DNA from: Amnibacterium setariae
Lineage (GTDB): Bacteria; Actinomycetota; Actinomycetes; Actinomycetales; Microbacteriaceae
Assembly: GCF_003581425.1 (NCBI RefSeq)
Contig: NZ_QXTG01000002.1
Span: forward strand, 620,001-684,000
Direction: 5' to 3'
DNA length: 64,000 nt
Position numbers and translations under genes: made by a program. Positions 38,848 through 47,401 of this stretch are shown here, one piece after another (position 1 is the first letter of the stretch; each line of letters opens with the position of its first letter). Under the pieces are notes generated by a model. That model was given only the letters and a program-made list of their open reading frames with translations. It ran no database searches and was not told the DNA's origin.

Positions 38848-39648
38848 TCAGCGGCCGACGGCGGCGCGCATCGCGGCGCGCACCTCGGCCTCGCGCGGCA
38901 GCGGGACGTCGGGGTCGGCGTCGGTGAAGACCCTCACCTGGAGCACCGCCTGCTCGACCAGCATGTCGAGGCCGTGCAGGAGGCGCCCGCCCGCCCCGAG
39001 CCATCGCGCGCCGAGCGCGGTCGGCCAGGGGTCGTAGGCGACGTCGAGCAGCGGCGTGCCGGCTGCGACGGCGCCGGGCACGGGCACCTCCGCCTCCGCG
39101 TGCCCCGGCAGGGTCGACACGACGACGTCGGCGTCCGCGAGGTCGACGTCGTCGAGCGGCACGAAGGCGTCCGCGAGCCCGGCGAGGTCGCGCGCCGCCG
39201 CCTCCGGCCGTCGGGCCGCGACGACGCGCTCCTGCACGCCCAGCCGACCGAGCGCCTCCGCGGCGCTTGCGGCCGTCGCGCCGCCGCCGAGGACGACGGC
39301 GCGCCGCGCACCCGTGTGATCGCGGAGCACCGCCTCCACGCCGCCCACGTCCGTGTTCGCGAGCCGGGGCCGCTCCCCCAGCCGCAGGGTGTTCGCGAGC
39401 CCGAGCCGGTCGACGAGCGGCGCGTGCTCGCGCACGAGCGGGAGCACGGCGCGCTTCAGCGGCATCGTCAGGGACAGGCCGACCCACTCGGGGCCGAGCT
39501 CCGCCAGCAGCCCGGGCAGGGTCTCCTCCGTCGCCTCGATCCGGTCGTACCGCCAGTCGAGCCCGAGCACGTCCGCGGCCGCGGCGTGGAGCAGCGGCGA
39601 CCGCGAGTGCGCGATCGGCGATCCGAGGACCGCGAGCCGCCCGGTCAC
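38848..39648 (-). CDS. aroE: Shikimate dehydrogenase
   Basis: A 266-residue NADPH-dependent dehydrogenase. The N-terminus LAVLGSPIAHSRSPLLHAAA carries the shikimate-binding serines. The catalytic Lys is in SLTMPLKRAVLP, then LANTDVGGVEAVL, the nucleotide-binding VVLGGGATAASAAEAL, and the late GLDMLVEQA. The GTG at 39648 overlaps the mltG stop (GTGA). The conserved actinobacterial order alaS-ruvX-mltG-aroE-aroC is kept. Confidence 0.94.
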   Translation of the reverse strand: MTGRLAVLGSPIAHSRSPLLHAAAADVLGLDWRYDRIEATEETLPGLLAELGPEWVGLSLTMPLKRAVLPLVREHAPLVDRLGLANTLRLGERPRLANTDVGGVEAVLRDHTGARRAVVLGGGATAASAAEALGRLGVQERVVAARRPEAAARDLAGLADAFVPLDDVDLADADVVVSTLPGHAEAEVPVPGAVAAGTPLLDVAYDPWPTALGARWLGAGGRLLHGLDMLVEQAVLQVRVFTDADPDVPLPREAEVRAAMRAAVGR

Positions 39649-40820
39649 TTCTTGTAGGAGGGGTGGGCGTCCAGCCAGCGGAGGAACTGGTCCGCGTTCC
39701 TCTGGTGCTCCGCGTACGTGTTCGCGAACTTCGTCTCGCCCGTCTGGAGGTTCACGGTGACGAAGTACAGCCACTTCCCCTTCTCCGGCGCGATCGCGGC
39801 CTTGATCGCGGCGTCGCCCGGGCTCGAGATCGGCCCGGCGGGCAGCCCGTCGCGGAGGTAGGTGTTGTACGGGTTCTTGTCCGCCTTCTCCTTCGCCGTC
39901 GGCACCACGGTGGTGCCGCCGGCGCCGTAGCTGACGGTGGCGTCGGACTGGAGGCGCATCCCCTGCGCGATGCGGTTGAGGAAGACGCGGGCGACCTTCG
40001 CGTCGTCCTCGCCGTTCCCCTCCTTCTGCACGAGGCCCGCGAGGGTGAGCACGCGCTCGCGCTTCGCCGCGGGAACGCCGGCCTCGTCGAGGGCCTGCTT
40101 CATGCGGTCGACCATCTGCTGCAGCATCTCGCGCCCGGTCGTGCCCGGCTGGAACGTGTAGGTCGCGGGGAACAGCCAGCCCTCGATGTTCGGCGCCGAC
40201 TTCGGCACGCCGAGCGAGGAGTGGTCCTTCGCGATCTTCTTCAGCTCGGCGAGGTCCTGCCCAGTCGAGCGGGCCGTGATCGCGAGGATCTGCGACGACG
40301 TCGACCCCTCCGGGATCGCGACGATCGACTGCACGAGGTTCTTGGGGTCCTGCAGGGCGGCGAGGGCCGACGCGGCGCTCATCCGCTCCTTCAGGCGCCA
40401 GGTGCCCGGGTTCAGGGACGGCTCGGGCGAGGTGTTCACGAGCAGGTCGTAGAACGCCGACCGCGTCTTCGTGACGCCCTTCGCGACGAGCAGGTCGGCG
40501 ACGTCGCCACCCGTGTCGCCGGGGCGCACCTCGACCTCGACGGTGCCCTCGCCGGAGCCCGTGTAGTCGTTGCTCCAGCCGAACAGCGACTTCACCTGCT
40601 CGGGGTAGGTCTGGTACGCGAACCAGCCGGCGCCGCCGACCGCGACGAGGAGGACGAGCAGCACGCCGAGCACCCACGGCCAGATGCCGCGCCGCTTGCG
40701 CCGCTCCCGACCGTGCCGCGAGGGCTCGCCGCCGTCGTCGCCTCCTCCGCCGCCGAGGAGTCGTTCGAACTCGTCGGCCGCGGACGCGCGCGCCTGCTGG
40801 GGTCCTGGGCTAGGGGCCAC
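39645..40820 (-). CDS. mltG: Endolytic murein transglycosylase MltG
   Basis: A 391-residue YceG-type transglycosylase that cuts nascent glycan strands at the membrane. A 45-residue charged N-terminal tail precedes one membrane segment (WPWVLGVLLVLLVAVGGAGW). A LysM-like region follows, then the catalytic domain with the Glu in LAGLVQKEGNG, NRIAQGMRLQSDATVSYG, and SPGDAAIKAAI near the end. The GTG at 40820 lies inside the end of ruvX (11-nt overlap). Confidence 0.94.
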   Translation of the reverse strand: MAPSPGPQQARASAADEFERLLGGGGGDDGGEPSRHGRERRKRRGIWPWVLGVLLVLLVAVGGAGWFAYQTYPEQVKSLFGWSNDYTGSGEGTVEVEVRPGDTGGDVADLLVAKGVTKTRSAFYDLLVNTSPEPSLNPGTWRLKERMSAASALAALQDPKNLVQSIVAIPEGSTSSQILAITARSTGQDLAELKKIAKDHSSLGVPKSAPNIEGWLFPATYTFQPGTTGREMLQQMVDRMKQALDEAGVPAAKRERVLTLAGLVQKEGNGEDDAKVARVFLNRIAQGMRLQSDATVSYGAGGTTVVPTAKEKADKNPYNTYLRDGLPAGPISSPGDAAIKAAIAPEKGKWLYFVTVNLQTGETKFANTYAEHQRNADQFLRWLDAHPSYKK

Positions 40821-41310
40821 CTGTTCGCTTCCGCTTCGGTTCGAGGAGGGCGCCGGGCGCCTCGCCTCGGGCGCGCTCAGCGTCGAGGGCGTGCTGCAAA
40901 AGTATCACCGCGGCCACCTGGTCGATCACGTTCCGCGAGCCCCGCGTGTTCCGGCCGGAGGCGTGCAGCGCCGACTGGGCGCTGACCGTCGTCAGCCGCT
41001 CGTCCACCAGCCGCACCGGCACCGGACCCTCCGCCAGGCGGTCGGCGACCATGCGAGCGTCGCCGGTGGAGGGGGTGTCCCGGCCGGAGAGCGCGAGCGG
41101 CAGGCCGACGACGAGCTCGATCGCGTCGAGCTCCGCGGCGAGCGCCGCGATCCGGGCCAGCACCGGCTCGAGGTCGCCGCGGCGCTGCACGGTCTCGACG
41201 GGGGTCGCGAGCAGGCCGTCGCGGTCGCACCGGGCGACGCCGACGCGGGCCTTGCCCACGTCGACGCCGAGCCGGACGCCGCGGCGGAACCCGCCCTGCT
41301 CGTCGCTCAG
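40810..41310 (-). CDS. ruvX: Putative Holliday junction resolvase RuvX (YqgF), apparent CTG start
   Basis: A 166-residue RNase H-fold nuclease, required for 16S rRNA 5' maturation in some bacteria. RLGVDVGKARVGVARCD carries the first catalytic Asp, VVGLPLALSG the strand after, and LVDERLTT the acidic residue; a C-terminal NVIDQVAAVILLQHAL is typical. No ATG, GTG or TTG occurs in frame between the alaS stop and the catalytic Asp codon. The best candidate is CTG at 41310-41308, overlapping the alaS TGA. Later GTG codons would delete the active site. Confidence 0.85.
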   Translation of the reverse strand: MSDEQGGFRRGVRLGVDVGKARVGVARCDRDGLLATPVETVQRRGDLEPVLARIAALAAELDAIELVVGLPLALSGRDTPSTGDARMVADRLAEGPVPVRLVDERLTTVSAQSALHASGRNTRGSRNVIDQVAAVILLQHALDAERARGEAPGALLEPKRKRTGGP

Positions 41311-43964
41311 GAGGAGAGCCCCTGCGCCACGGCGGCGAGCGCGTCCTCGATCGCCCCGGCGTCGCTGCCGCCGCCCTGCGCGATGTCGTCGCGGCCGCCT
41401 CCGCCGCCGCCGAGCACGCCCGCAGCGCGCTTCGCGAGCGGCCCCGCCTTCGCCCCGGCGTCGCGCGCCGCGGCGTTCGTCGCCACGATCACGACCGGCC
41501 GGTCCTGCACCGTCGCCGCGAGCCCGACGACCGCGGGCACGGCGCCGAGCCGGTCGCGGACGTCGATCACGAGGGCCCGGAGGTCGTCCGCGCCGCCGAG
41601 CGCGCCGACCTGCTCGAGCACGGCGGTGACGCCGCCGACGGACCTCGCCTGCGACGCGAGCGCGGGCACCCGCTGCGCGAGGGCCTGGCGCTCGAACTCG
41701 GCGATGCGCTTCTCGGCGGCCTTCAGGCTCGCCGCGAGGTCCTGCACCCGCGACACGATCTGGGCCTGCGGCACCTTGAGGTTCGCGCCGAGCTCGGTCA
41801 CGAGCGCGCGCTCGGTCGCGAACTGCTTGAACGCCTCCGGGCCCACGAGGGACTCGATGCGGCGGCTGGTCGCCCCCACGCTCGACTCGCCGACCACGTT
41901 GATCAGGCCGATCTCGGAGGAGTGCCCGACGTGCGTGCCGCCGCAGAGCTCGCGGGACCACGGGCCGCCGATGTCGACCATGCGCACGACGTCGCCGTAC
42001 TTCTCGCCGAACAGCGCCATCGCGCCCTGCGCCTTCGCCTCGTCCAGCGGCAGCACGCGGGTGACGACCTCGAGGTCCTCGTTCACGCGGAGGTTCGCGA
42101 TGTCCTCGACCTCGCTGCGCGTGTCGGGGCTGAGGGGCGCGTTCCAGCTGAAGTCGAGCCGCATGTAGCCGGCCTTGTTGTAGGAGCCGGCCTGGTGCGC
42201 GTCCGGGCCGAGCACCTGGCGGAGCGCCGCGTGGATCAGGTGGGTGGCGGAGTGCGCCTGGGTCGCGCCGCGGCGGTACAGCGGGTCCACGATCGTCTGC
42301 GCCGGGTCGCCGACGGCGACCTCGCCCTCGACGACCTGGACTCGGTGGCTGACGAGCCCCGCGACCGGCCGCTGCACGTCGAGCACCTCGAGCCGGTAGC
42401 CCGGGCCGCGGATCTCGCCCTGGTCCGCGTCCTGGCCGCCGGACTCCGCGTAGAGCGTCGTCTCGGCGAGGATCACCTCGGCGATGTCGCCGAGCGCGAT
42501 GGAGGAGACCGCGCGGCCGTCGCGGATCAGGCCGAGCACGCGGCTTTCCGCGACGAGCTCGCTGTAGCCGAGGAACGCCGTCTCGCCCTTCGCGCGGAAG
42601 TCCGAGTAGACCGAGAGGTCCGCGAGCGCGGTCTTCTTCGCCTTCGCGTCCGCCTTCGCGCGGGAGCGCTGCTCCTGCATCAGCCGGTCGAACGCGGCGC
42701 GGTCGACGGTGAGGCCCGCCTCCTCCGCGACCTCGAGCGTGAGGTCGATCGGGAACCCGTAGGTGTCGTGCAGGAGGAAGGCGGTGTCGCCCGCGACCTG
42801 CTCGGCGCCCGCCGCGCGGGTGCGCTCGATCGCCGTGTCGAGGATGGCGGTGCCCCCGACCAGCGTCTTCAGGAAGCTCTCCTCCTCCGCGTCGGCGAGG
42901 CGCTGGATGCGGCCGGACTCGGGCAGCAGCTCCGGGTACGCGGCGCTCATCGCGTCGCGGGAGACCGGGAACAGCTCGCCGAAGGTCGCGCCCTCGACGC
43001 CGAGCAGGCGCATCGCGCGGACGGAGCGGCGGAGGAGGCGGCGCAGCACGTAGCCGCGGCCCTCGTTCGACGGCGTCACCCCGTCGAGCATGAGCATCAT
43101 CGCCGAGCGGATGTGGTCGCTCACGACCCGCATCCGCACGTCGTCCTCGGCGTTCGCGCCGTACGCCCGGCCGCTGAGGCGGGAGGCGGCGTCGATCACG
43201 GGGCGGATCTGGTCGATCTCGTAGATGTTCTCGACGCCCTGCTTGATGAAGGCGACGCGCTCGAGCCCCATGCCGGTGTCGACGTTCTTGTTCGGCAGCT
43301 CGCGGACGACGTCGAAGTCCTCCTTCGACCGGATGTTCGCGATCTCGTACTGCATGAACACGAGGTTCCAGATCTCGACGTACCGGTCGTCGCCGGTCGC
43401 CGGCCCCCCGTCCGCACCGTAGGCGGGACCGCGGTCGAAGAAGATCTCGGAGTCCGGGCCGGCGGGGCCGGGCTGACCGGTCATCCAGTAGTTGTCGGCG
43501 TAGCCGAGCCGCTGGATGCGGTCCGCGGGCAGGCCGACCTCGTCGCGCCAGATCGCCTCGGCCTCGTCGTCGTCCTGGAAGACGGTGACCCAGAGGTCCT
43601 TCGGGTCGAAGCCGAAGCCGCCGTCCGCCTCGCTCGTCGTGAGCAGCTCCCAGGCCCACCGGATGGCGTCCTGCTTGAAGTAGTCGCCGAACGACCAGTT
43701 GCCGAGCATCTGGAAGAAGGTGCCGTGCCGCGGCGTGCGGCCCACCTCCTCGATGTCGAGGGTGCGGATGCACTTCTGGCTGTCCACCGCGCGCGGGTAC
43801 GGCGCGGGGACGGTGCCGTTCAGGTACGGGATGAACGGGACCATGCCCGCGACCGTGAACAGCAGGGAGGGGTCGGGCGAAACGAGCGAGGCGCTCGGCA
43901 CGACGGTGTGGCCGCGGTCGGCGAAGAACTGCAGGTAGCGGCGGCGGATCTCGGCGGTCTCCAC
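41307..43964 (-). CDS. alaS: Alanyl-tRNA synthetase
   Basis: An 885-residue class II synthetase. The catalytic core includes FTVAGMVPFIPYL and RHGTFFQMLGNWSFGDYFK. The editing domain shows HSATHLIHAALRQVLG and the zinc-binding ELCGGTHVGHSSEIG near residue 665. A coiled-coil then leads to a C-Ala domain with a glycine-rich GGGGGGRDDIAQGG near the end. The GTG at 43964 directly abuts the TAA stop of the small membrane-protein gene. Length is normal. Confidence 0.97.
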   Translation of the reverse strand: METAEIRRRYLQFFADRGHTVVPSASLVSPDPSLLFTVAGMVPFIPYLNGTVPAPYPRAVDSQKCIRTLDIEEVGRTPRHGTFFQMLGNWSFGDYFKQDAIRWAWELLTTSEADGGFGFDPKDLWVTVFQDDDEAEAIWRDEVGLPADRIQRLGYADNYWMTGQPGPAGPDSEIFFDRGPAYGADGGPATGDDRYVEIWNLVFMQYEIANIRSKEDFDVVRELPNKNVDTGMGLERVAFIKQGVENIYEIDQIRPVIDAASRLSGRAYGANAEDDVRMRVVSDHIRSAMMLMLDGVTPSNEGRGYVLRRLLRRSVRAMRLLGVEGATFGELFPVSRDAMSAAYPELLPESGRIQRLADAEEESFLKTLVGGTAILDTAIERTRAAGAEQVAGDTAFLLHDTYGFPIDLTLEVAEEAGLTVDRAAFDRLMQEQRSRAKADAKAKKTALADLSVYSDFRAKGETAFLGYSELVAESRVLGLIRDGRAVSSIALGDIAEVILAETTLYAESGGQDADQGEIRGPGYRLEVLDVQRPVAGLVSHRVQVVEGEVAVGDPAQTIVDPLYRRGATQAHSATHLIHAALRQVLGPDAHQAGSYNKAGYMRLDFSWNAPLSPDTRSEVEDIANLRVNEDLEVVTRVLPLDEAKAQGAMALFGEKYGDVVRMVDIGGPWSRELCGGTHVGHSSEIGLINVVGESSVGATSRRIESLVGPEAFKQFATERALVTELGANLKVPQAQIVSRVQDLAASLKAAEKRIAEFERQALAQRVPALASQARSVGGVTAVLEQVGALGGADDLRALVIDVRDRLGAVPAVVGLAATVQDRPVVIVATNAAARDAGAKAGPLAKRAAGVLGGGGGGRDDIAQGGGSDAGAIEDALAAVAQGLSS

Positions 43965-44138
43965 TTACTTCCCCTCCGCCAGGCGCGCGCGGTACGAGTC
44001 GGACACGGCGGCGGCGAACTCGTCCGTCACGCCGTTCACCACGGCGAACACGCGGGCGCCGGCGGGCGTCCGCGACGCGACGTGAGCGAGCGCCGCGCCT
44101 GCGAGCAGGCCGACGAGAAAGACGAGCACCTTGCCCAT
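43965..44138 (-). CDS. Small membrane protein between rpsD and alaS
   Basis: A 57-residue protein with one N-terminal membrane segment (VLVFLVGLLAGAALAHVA, residues 4-21) and a short soluble tail. The ATG at 44138 is preceded by GGAGGAG. Small membrane proteins at this place are common in actinobacteria, but no function is known to me. It is contiguous with alaS (no gap), so the two are likely cotranscribed. Confidence 0.75.
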   Translation of the reverse strand: MGKVLVFLVGLLAGAALAHVASRTPAGARVFAVVNGVTDEFAAAVSDSYRARLAEGK

Positions 44139-44205
44139 GGCTCCTCCAAGATCAGCGGTCCAGCCTACCCAGGCGCCGCGCGGGGCCTCCACGCCCGGGA
44201 ACGAC

Positions 44206-44240
44206 GGAGCGCCCGCCCTGCGAGGCAGGACGGGCGCTCC
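44206..44240 (-). terminator. rpsD terminator hairpin
   Basis: A 10-bp stem GGAGCGCCCG/CGGGCGCTCC (44206-44215 with 44231-44240) with further inner CCTG/CAGG pairing lies 12 nt after the rpsD stop. It has no T-run. Confidence 0.7.
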
Positions 44241-44252
44241 GGGAGCGGTGGC

Positions 44253-44882
44253 TCAGCGCGCGGCGTAGTACTCGACGACGAGCTGGACGTCGGCGGTCAC
44301 CGGCACCTCGGCGCGCTTCGGACGACGCACGAGGCGCGCCTGCAGCTTGTCGAGCTCGACCTCGAGGTAGCCCGGGGTCTTCGGCAGCACGTCGGCGTGA
44401 CCGCCGGCCGCGGCGACCTGGAACGGCTCGAGCTGCTCGCTCTTGCCCTTGACGTGGATGACCTGGCCCGGCTTCACGCGGAAGGAGGGGCGGTCGACGA
44501 GCTTGCCGTCCACGAGGATGTGGCGGTGCACGACGGCCTGGCGGGCCTGGGCGGTGGTGCGGGCGAAGCCGGCGCGGAGCACGAGGGCGTCGAGGCGCAT
44601 CTCGAGCAGCTCGACCAGGTTCTCACCGGTCAGGCCCTGGGTGCGGCGGGCCTCGTTGAAGACGATGCGGAGCTGCTTCTCGCGCAGGCCGTACTGGGCG
44701 CGCAGACGCTGCTTCTCGCGGAGGCGGACGGCGTAGTCGCTGTCGGCCTTGCGCTTGGTGCGGCCGTGCTCCCCCGGCGCGTAGGGACGCTTCTCCAGGT
44801 AGCGGGCGGCCTTCGGGGTGAGCGCGACGCCGAGCGCGCGCGAGAGCTTGACCTTGCCGCGGGTGCGGGCCTTGGTGGACAT
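44253..44882 (-). CDS. rpsD: 30S ribosomal protein S4
   Basis: A 209-residue primary 16S rRNA-binding protein. The N-terminus (RTRGKVKLSRALGVALTPKAA) lacks the cysteine zinc site, as in the C-minus form. The S4 RNA-binding domain is MRLDALVLRAGFARTTAQARQ and RHILVDGKLVDRPSFRVKPG. The ATG at 44882 has GAAGGAA upstream. It is a single-gene unit here, with its own promoter region (44883-45061) and terminator, separate from the alpha operon. Confidence 0.97.
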   Translation of the reverse strand: MSTKARTRGKVKLSRALGVALTPKAARYLEKRPYAPGEHGRTKRKADSDYAVRLREKQRLRAQYGLREKQLRIVFNEARRTQGLTGENLVELLEMRLDALVLRAGFARTTAQARQAVVHRHILVDGKLVDRPSFRVKPGQVIHVKGKSEQLEPFQVAAAGGHADVLPKTPGYLEVELDKLQARLVRRPKRAEVPVTADVQLVVEYYAAR

Positions 44883-45048
44883 GCGGTTCCTTCAGGATTC
44901 GGAATGGAGCCGGCCGCGCCGTGCAGCGCGGACGGAAGACATCTCGAGGGATTCGGCGTGCGAGGACCGGCCGGCTACAGGCTCGGGTCCTCTCGCGCAC
45001 CCGGTGTCGCAGCCGCACGACGCTCGGGCCCGCTCCATGCCGCCGACA

Positions 45049-45054
45049 AGGATA
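45049..45054 (-). promoter_or_regulatory. Possible -10 box (TATCCT) for rpsD
   Basis: TATCCT at 45054-45049 lies 8 nt beyond the rarA terminator hairpin and would give a leader of about 160 nt before rpsD. Such a long leader could bind S4, as in autoregulated S4 genes. The structure was not resolved. Confidence 0.4.
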
Positions 45055-45061
45055 GCAGCAC

Positions 45062-45080
45062 GCGGTCCCCCGCGGACCGC
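45062..45080 (-). terminator. rarA terminator hairpin
   Basis: A 7-bp perfect stem GCGGTCC/GGACCGC (45062-45068 with 45074-45080) and 5-nt loop begins 6 nt after the rarA stop. Confidence 0.6.
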
Positions 45081-45086
45081 CGCCGC

Positions 45087-46445
45087 TCAGTCCTCCGCAG
45101 CCGCCGGGTCGACACCGCGGACGCGCCTGCGGAGACGCTCGACGCGGGCCGCGGTCTCGCGCTCGAAGCCGTTGCCGGTCGGCACGTAGTAGTCCCGGCC
45201 GACCAGCTCGTCGGGCGGGTACTGCTGCTCGACCACACCGTGCTCGCCGTCGTGCGCGTAGCGGTAGCCCTTGCCGTGCCCGAGCCGCTTCGCGCCCGGG
45301 TAGTGGGCGTCGCGGAGGTGCATCGGCACCCGCCCGATCCGGCCGGCGCGCACGTCCGCGAGCGCCGCGTCGATCGCGGCGTAGGCGGCGTTCGACTTCG
45401 GCGCGAGGGCGAGGTAGACGACCGCCTCGGCGAGCGGGATCCGCCCCTCCGGCATCCCGATGAGCTGCACGGCGTCGGCCGCGGCGATCGCCATCGGCAG
45501 CGCCTGCGGGTCGGCCATGCCGATGTCCTCCGCGGCGAGCACGATGATCCGCCGCGCGATGAAGCGCGGGTCCTCCCCCGCCTCGATCATCCTGGCGAGG
45601 TAGTGCACGGCCGCGTCGACGTCGCTGCCCCGCACGCTCTTGATGAACGCGCTGATGACGTCGTAGTGCTCGTCGCCGTCGCGGTCGTACCGCAGCAGCG
45701 CCCGGTCGACCGCGGTCGCCACCAGCTCCTCGGTGATCAGGGGCGGCTCCTCCGCCGCGTCGTCGGTCTCCCCCGGCTCCGCCAGGGTGGCCGACGCCTC
45801 GAGCGCGGTCAGCGCGCGGCGGGCGTCGCCGGAGGCGAGCCGGACGAGCGCGGCCCGCGCCTCGGGCGCGAGCCGGAAGCGGCCGGCGAGCCCGCGGGGG
45901 TCCTCCACGGCGCGGTCGACCAGCACGCCGAGGTCCTCCTCGGTGAGCGGCTGCAGCGTGAGCAGGAGGGAGCGGGACAGCAGCGGCGCGATCACGGAGA
46001 ACGACGGGTTCTCGGTCGTCGCCGCGATCAGCGTGACCCAGCCGTTCTCGACGCCCGGGAGGAGCGCGTCCTGCTGCGCCTTCGAGAACCGGTGGATCTC
46101 GTCGAGGAACAGCACGGTCGACAGCCCGTACAGGTCGGCCTGCTCCCGGGCCTTCTCCATGACCGCCCGGACGTCGCGGACGCCGGCCGTGACGGCGGAC
46201 AGCTCGACGAACCGGCGCCCGGAGCTCGCCGCGACGGCCTGCGCCAGCGTGGTCTTCCCCGTGCCCGGCGGGCCCCACAGGATCACGGAGACGGCGCCGC
46301 TCGTGCCGTCCGGCGACGCGAGCCGACGCAGCGGCGAGCCGGGGCGCAGCAGGTGCGCCTGGCCCGCGACGTCGTCGAGCGACGTGGGGCGCATCCGCAC
46401 GGCCAGCGGCACGGGGCCCTGGCGCAGCGCGGTCCGCACCTCCAT
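45087..46445 (-). CDS. rarA: Replication-associated recombination protein RarA (MgsA)
   Basis: A 452-residue AAA+ clamp-loader-like ATPase acting at stalled forks. Walker [17 protein letters not shown] is near residues 58-73, Walker [18 protein letters not shown] near 111, sensor 1 [11 protein letters not shown], and the C-terminal tetramerisation part [22 protein letters not shown] and [20 protein letters not shown] box ends 7 nt before the ATG, so its mRNA is probably leaderless. It is divergent from the cyclophilin gene. Confidence 0.95.
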   Translation of the reverse strand: MEVRTALRQGPVPLAVRMRPTSLDDVAGQAHLLRPGSPLRRLASPDGTSGAVSVILWGPPGTGKTTLAQAVAASSGRRFVELSAVTAGVRDVRAVMEKAREQADLYGLSTVLFLDEIHRFSKAQQDALLPGVENGWVTLIAATTENPSFSVIAPLLSRSLLLTLQPLTEEDLGVLVDRAVEDPRGLAGRFRLAPEARAALVRLASGDARRALTALEASATLAEPGETDDAAEEPPLITEELVATAVDRALLRYDRDGDEHYDVISAFIKSVRGSDVDAAVHYLARMIEAGEDPRFIARRIIVLAAEDIGMADPQALPMAIAAADAVQLIGMPEGRIPLAEAVVYLALAPKSNAAYAAIDAALADVRAGRIGRVPMHLRDAHYPGAKRLGHGKGYRYAHDGEHGVVEQQYPPDELVGRDYYVPTGNGFERETAARVERLRRRVRGVDPAAAED

Positions 46446-46452
46446 GGGCAGA

Positions 46453-46458
46453 ACCCTA
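46453..46458 (-). promoter_or_regulatory. Probable -10 box (TAGGGT) of rarA
   Basis: TAGGGT at 46458-46453 ends 7 nt before the rarA ATG at 46445, consistent with a leaderless transcript. Confidence 0.5.
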
Positions 46459-46511
46459 TGCAGCGCCTCGGACAGCGGCGTGCGGGGCGGGGCGGCCTCC
46501 CGCGCCTCTTC

Positions 46512-46517
46512 TACGAT
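46512..46517 (+). promoter_or_regulatory. Probable -10 box (TACGAT) of the cyclophilin gene
   Basis: TACGAT lies 37 nt before the GTG at 46555, with GGAGGGAG as the ribosome binding site in between. It is divergent from the rarA promoter. Confidence 0.5.
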
Positions 46518-46554
46518 CGGAGCCGCTCGGAGGGCCGGGCGCGGAGGGAGCGGC

Positions 46555-47355
46555 GTGGCGAATCGGAGCGCGCGGGACCGCGAGGCGCGGGAGGCGCGTC
46601 GGCGGGCCCGCTCCTACTCGGTCCGGCAGGAGGTCCACGCGGAGCGCGGGCGCCGCCGCCGCAGGGACGACGTGATCGCCGCGATCGTCTTCGTGGTCGT
46701 CGTCGGCGTCGCCGCGGCGGCTCAGGTCGGCTACTTCACCACGGGCCCCGGCGCGGCGGCGCCGTCGAGGTCGGCGAGCGCGAGCGCCTCCCCCACCCCC
46801 GAGCCGACGCGCACGCTCCCGCGGAAGGCGGCCGCGGAGGACCGCACCTGGACCGGCACGATGACCCTGAACGCGACGAAGCTGACGATCTCGCTGGACG
46901 GGAAGAAGGCGCCGCAGGCGGTCGCGAACTTCGTCGGCCTGACGGACAGCGGCTTCTACGCCGGTCTCACCTGCCACCGGCTCACCACGAAGGGCCTCTA
47001 CGTCCTCCAGTGCGGCGACCCGGACGGCGACGGCACCGGCGGCCCCGGCTACACGTTCGGCCCGCTCGAGAACGCGCCGAAGGCGACCGTCACGAAGGGC
47101 TCGACGGAGTACGGCGTCTACCCGGCCGGCACCATCGCGATGGCCCGCGGCACCGCGACGGACAGCCAGGGCAGCCAGTTCTTCATCGTCTACGGCGACA
47201 GCGAGCTGCCCGCCCCCGGCTACACCGTCTTCGGGAAGGTGACGGGCGGGCTGTCCGGCCTGAAGACGGCGATCACGTCGAAGGGCGTCTCGGGCGGCGG
47301 CACCGACGGGGCGCCGAAGGTGCCCGTGTCCCTCGGCGCCATCGAGGTGAGGTGA
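46555..47355 (+). CDS. Membrane-anchored cyclophilin-type peptidyl-prolyl isomerase
   Basis: A 266-residue extracytoplasmic foldase. An Arg-rich cytoplasmic start (about 1-38) is followed by one membrane segment ([22 protein letters not shown]), a Ser/Pro linker, and a cyclophilin domain from about residue 96. The domain shows [30 protein letters not shown], and [12 protein letters not shown]. The usual FxxxI of cyclophilins appears as [16 protein letters not shown], with two cysteines that could pair. The GTG at 46555 is supported by GGAGGGAG. DUF349 lies 46 nt downstream on the same strand, with its own -10 box. Confidence 0.9.
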   Translation: MANRSARDREAREARRRARSYSVRQEVHAERGRRRRRDDVIAAIVFVVVVGVAAAAQVGYFTTGPGAAAPSRSASASASPTPEPTRTLPRKAAAEDRTWTGTMTLNATKLTISLDGKKAPQAVANFVGLTDSGFYAGLTCHRLTTKGLYVLQCGDPDGDGTGGPGYTFGPLENAPKATVTKGSTEYGVYPAGTIAMARGTATDSQGSQFFIVYGDSELPAPGYTVFGKVTGGLSGLKTAITSKGVSGGGTDGAPKVPVSLGAIEVR

Positions 47356-47384
47356 CCGCGGGGTCGCCGGTCGAGTCCGTGCAG

Positions 47385-47390
47385 TACCCT
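47385..47390 (+). promoter_or_regulatory. Probable -10 box (TACCCT) of the DUF349 gene
   Basis: TACCCT is 11 nt before the GTG at 47402 and 20 nt before the alternative GTG at 47411. This spacing leaves almost no leader for the first GTG. Confidence 0.45.
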
Positions 47391-47401
47391 CAGGCACCGA
47401 G

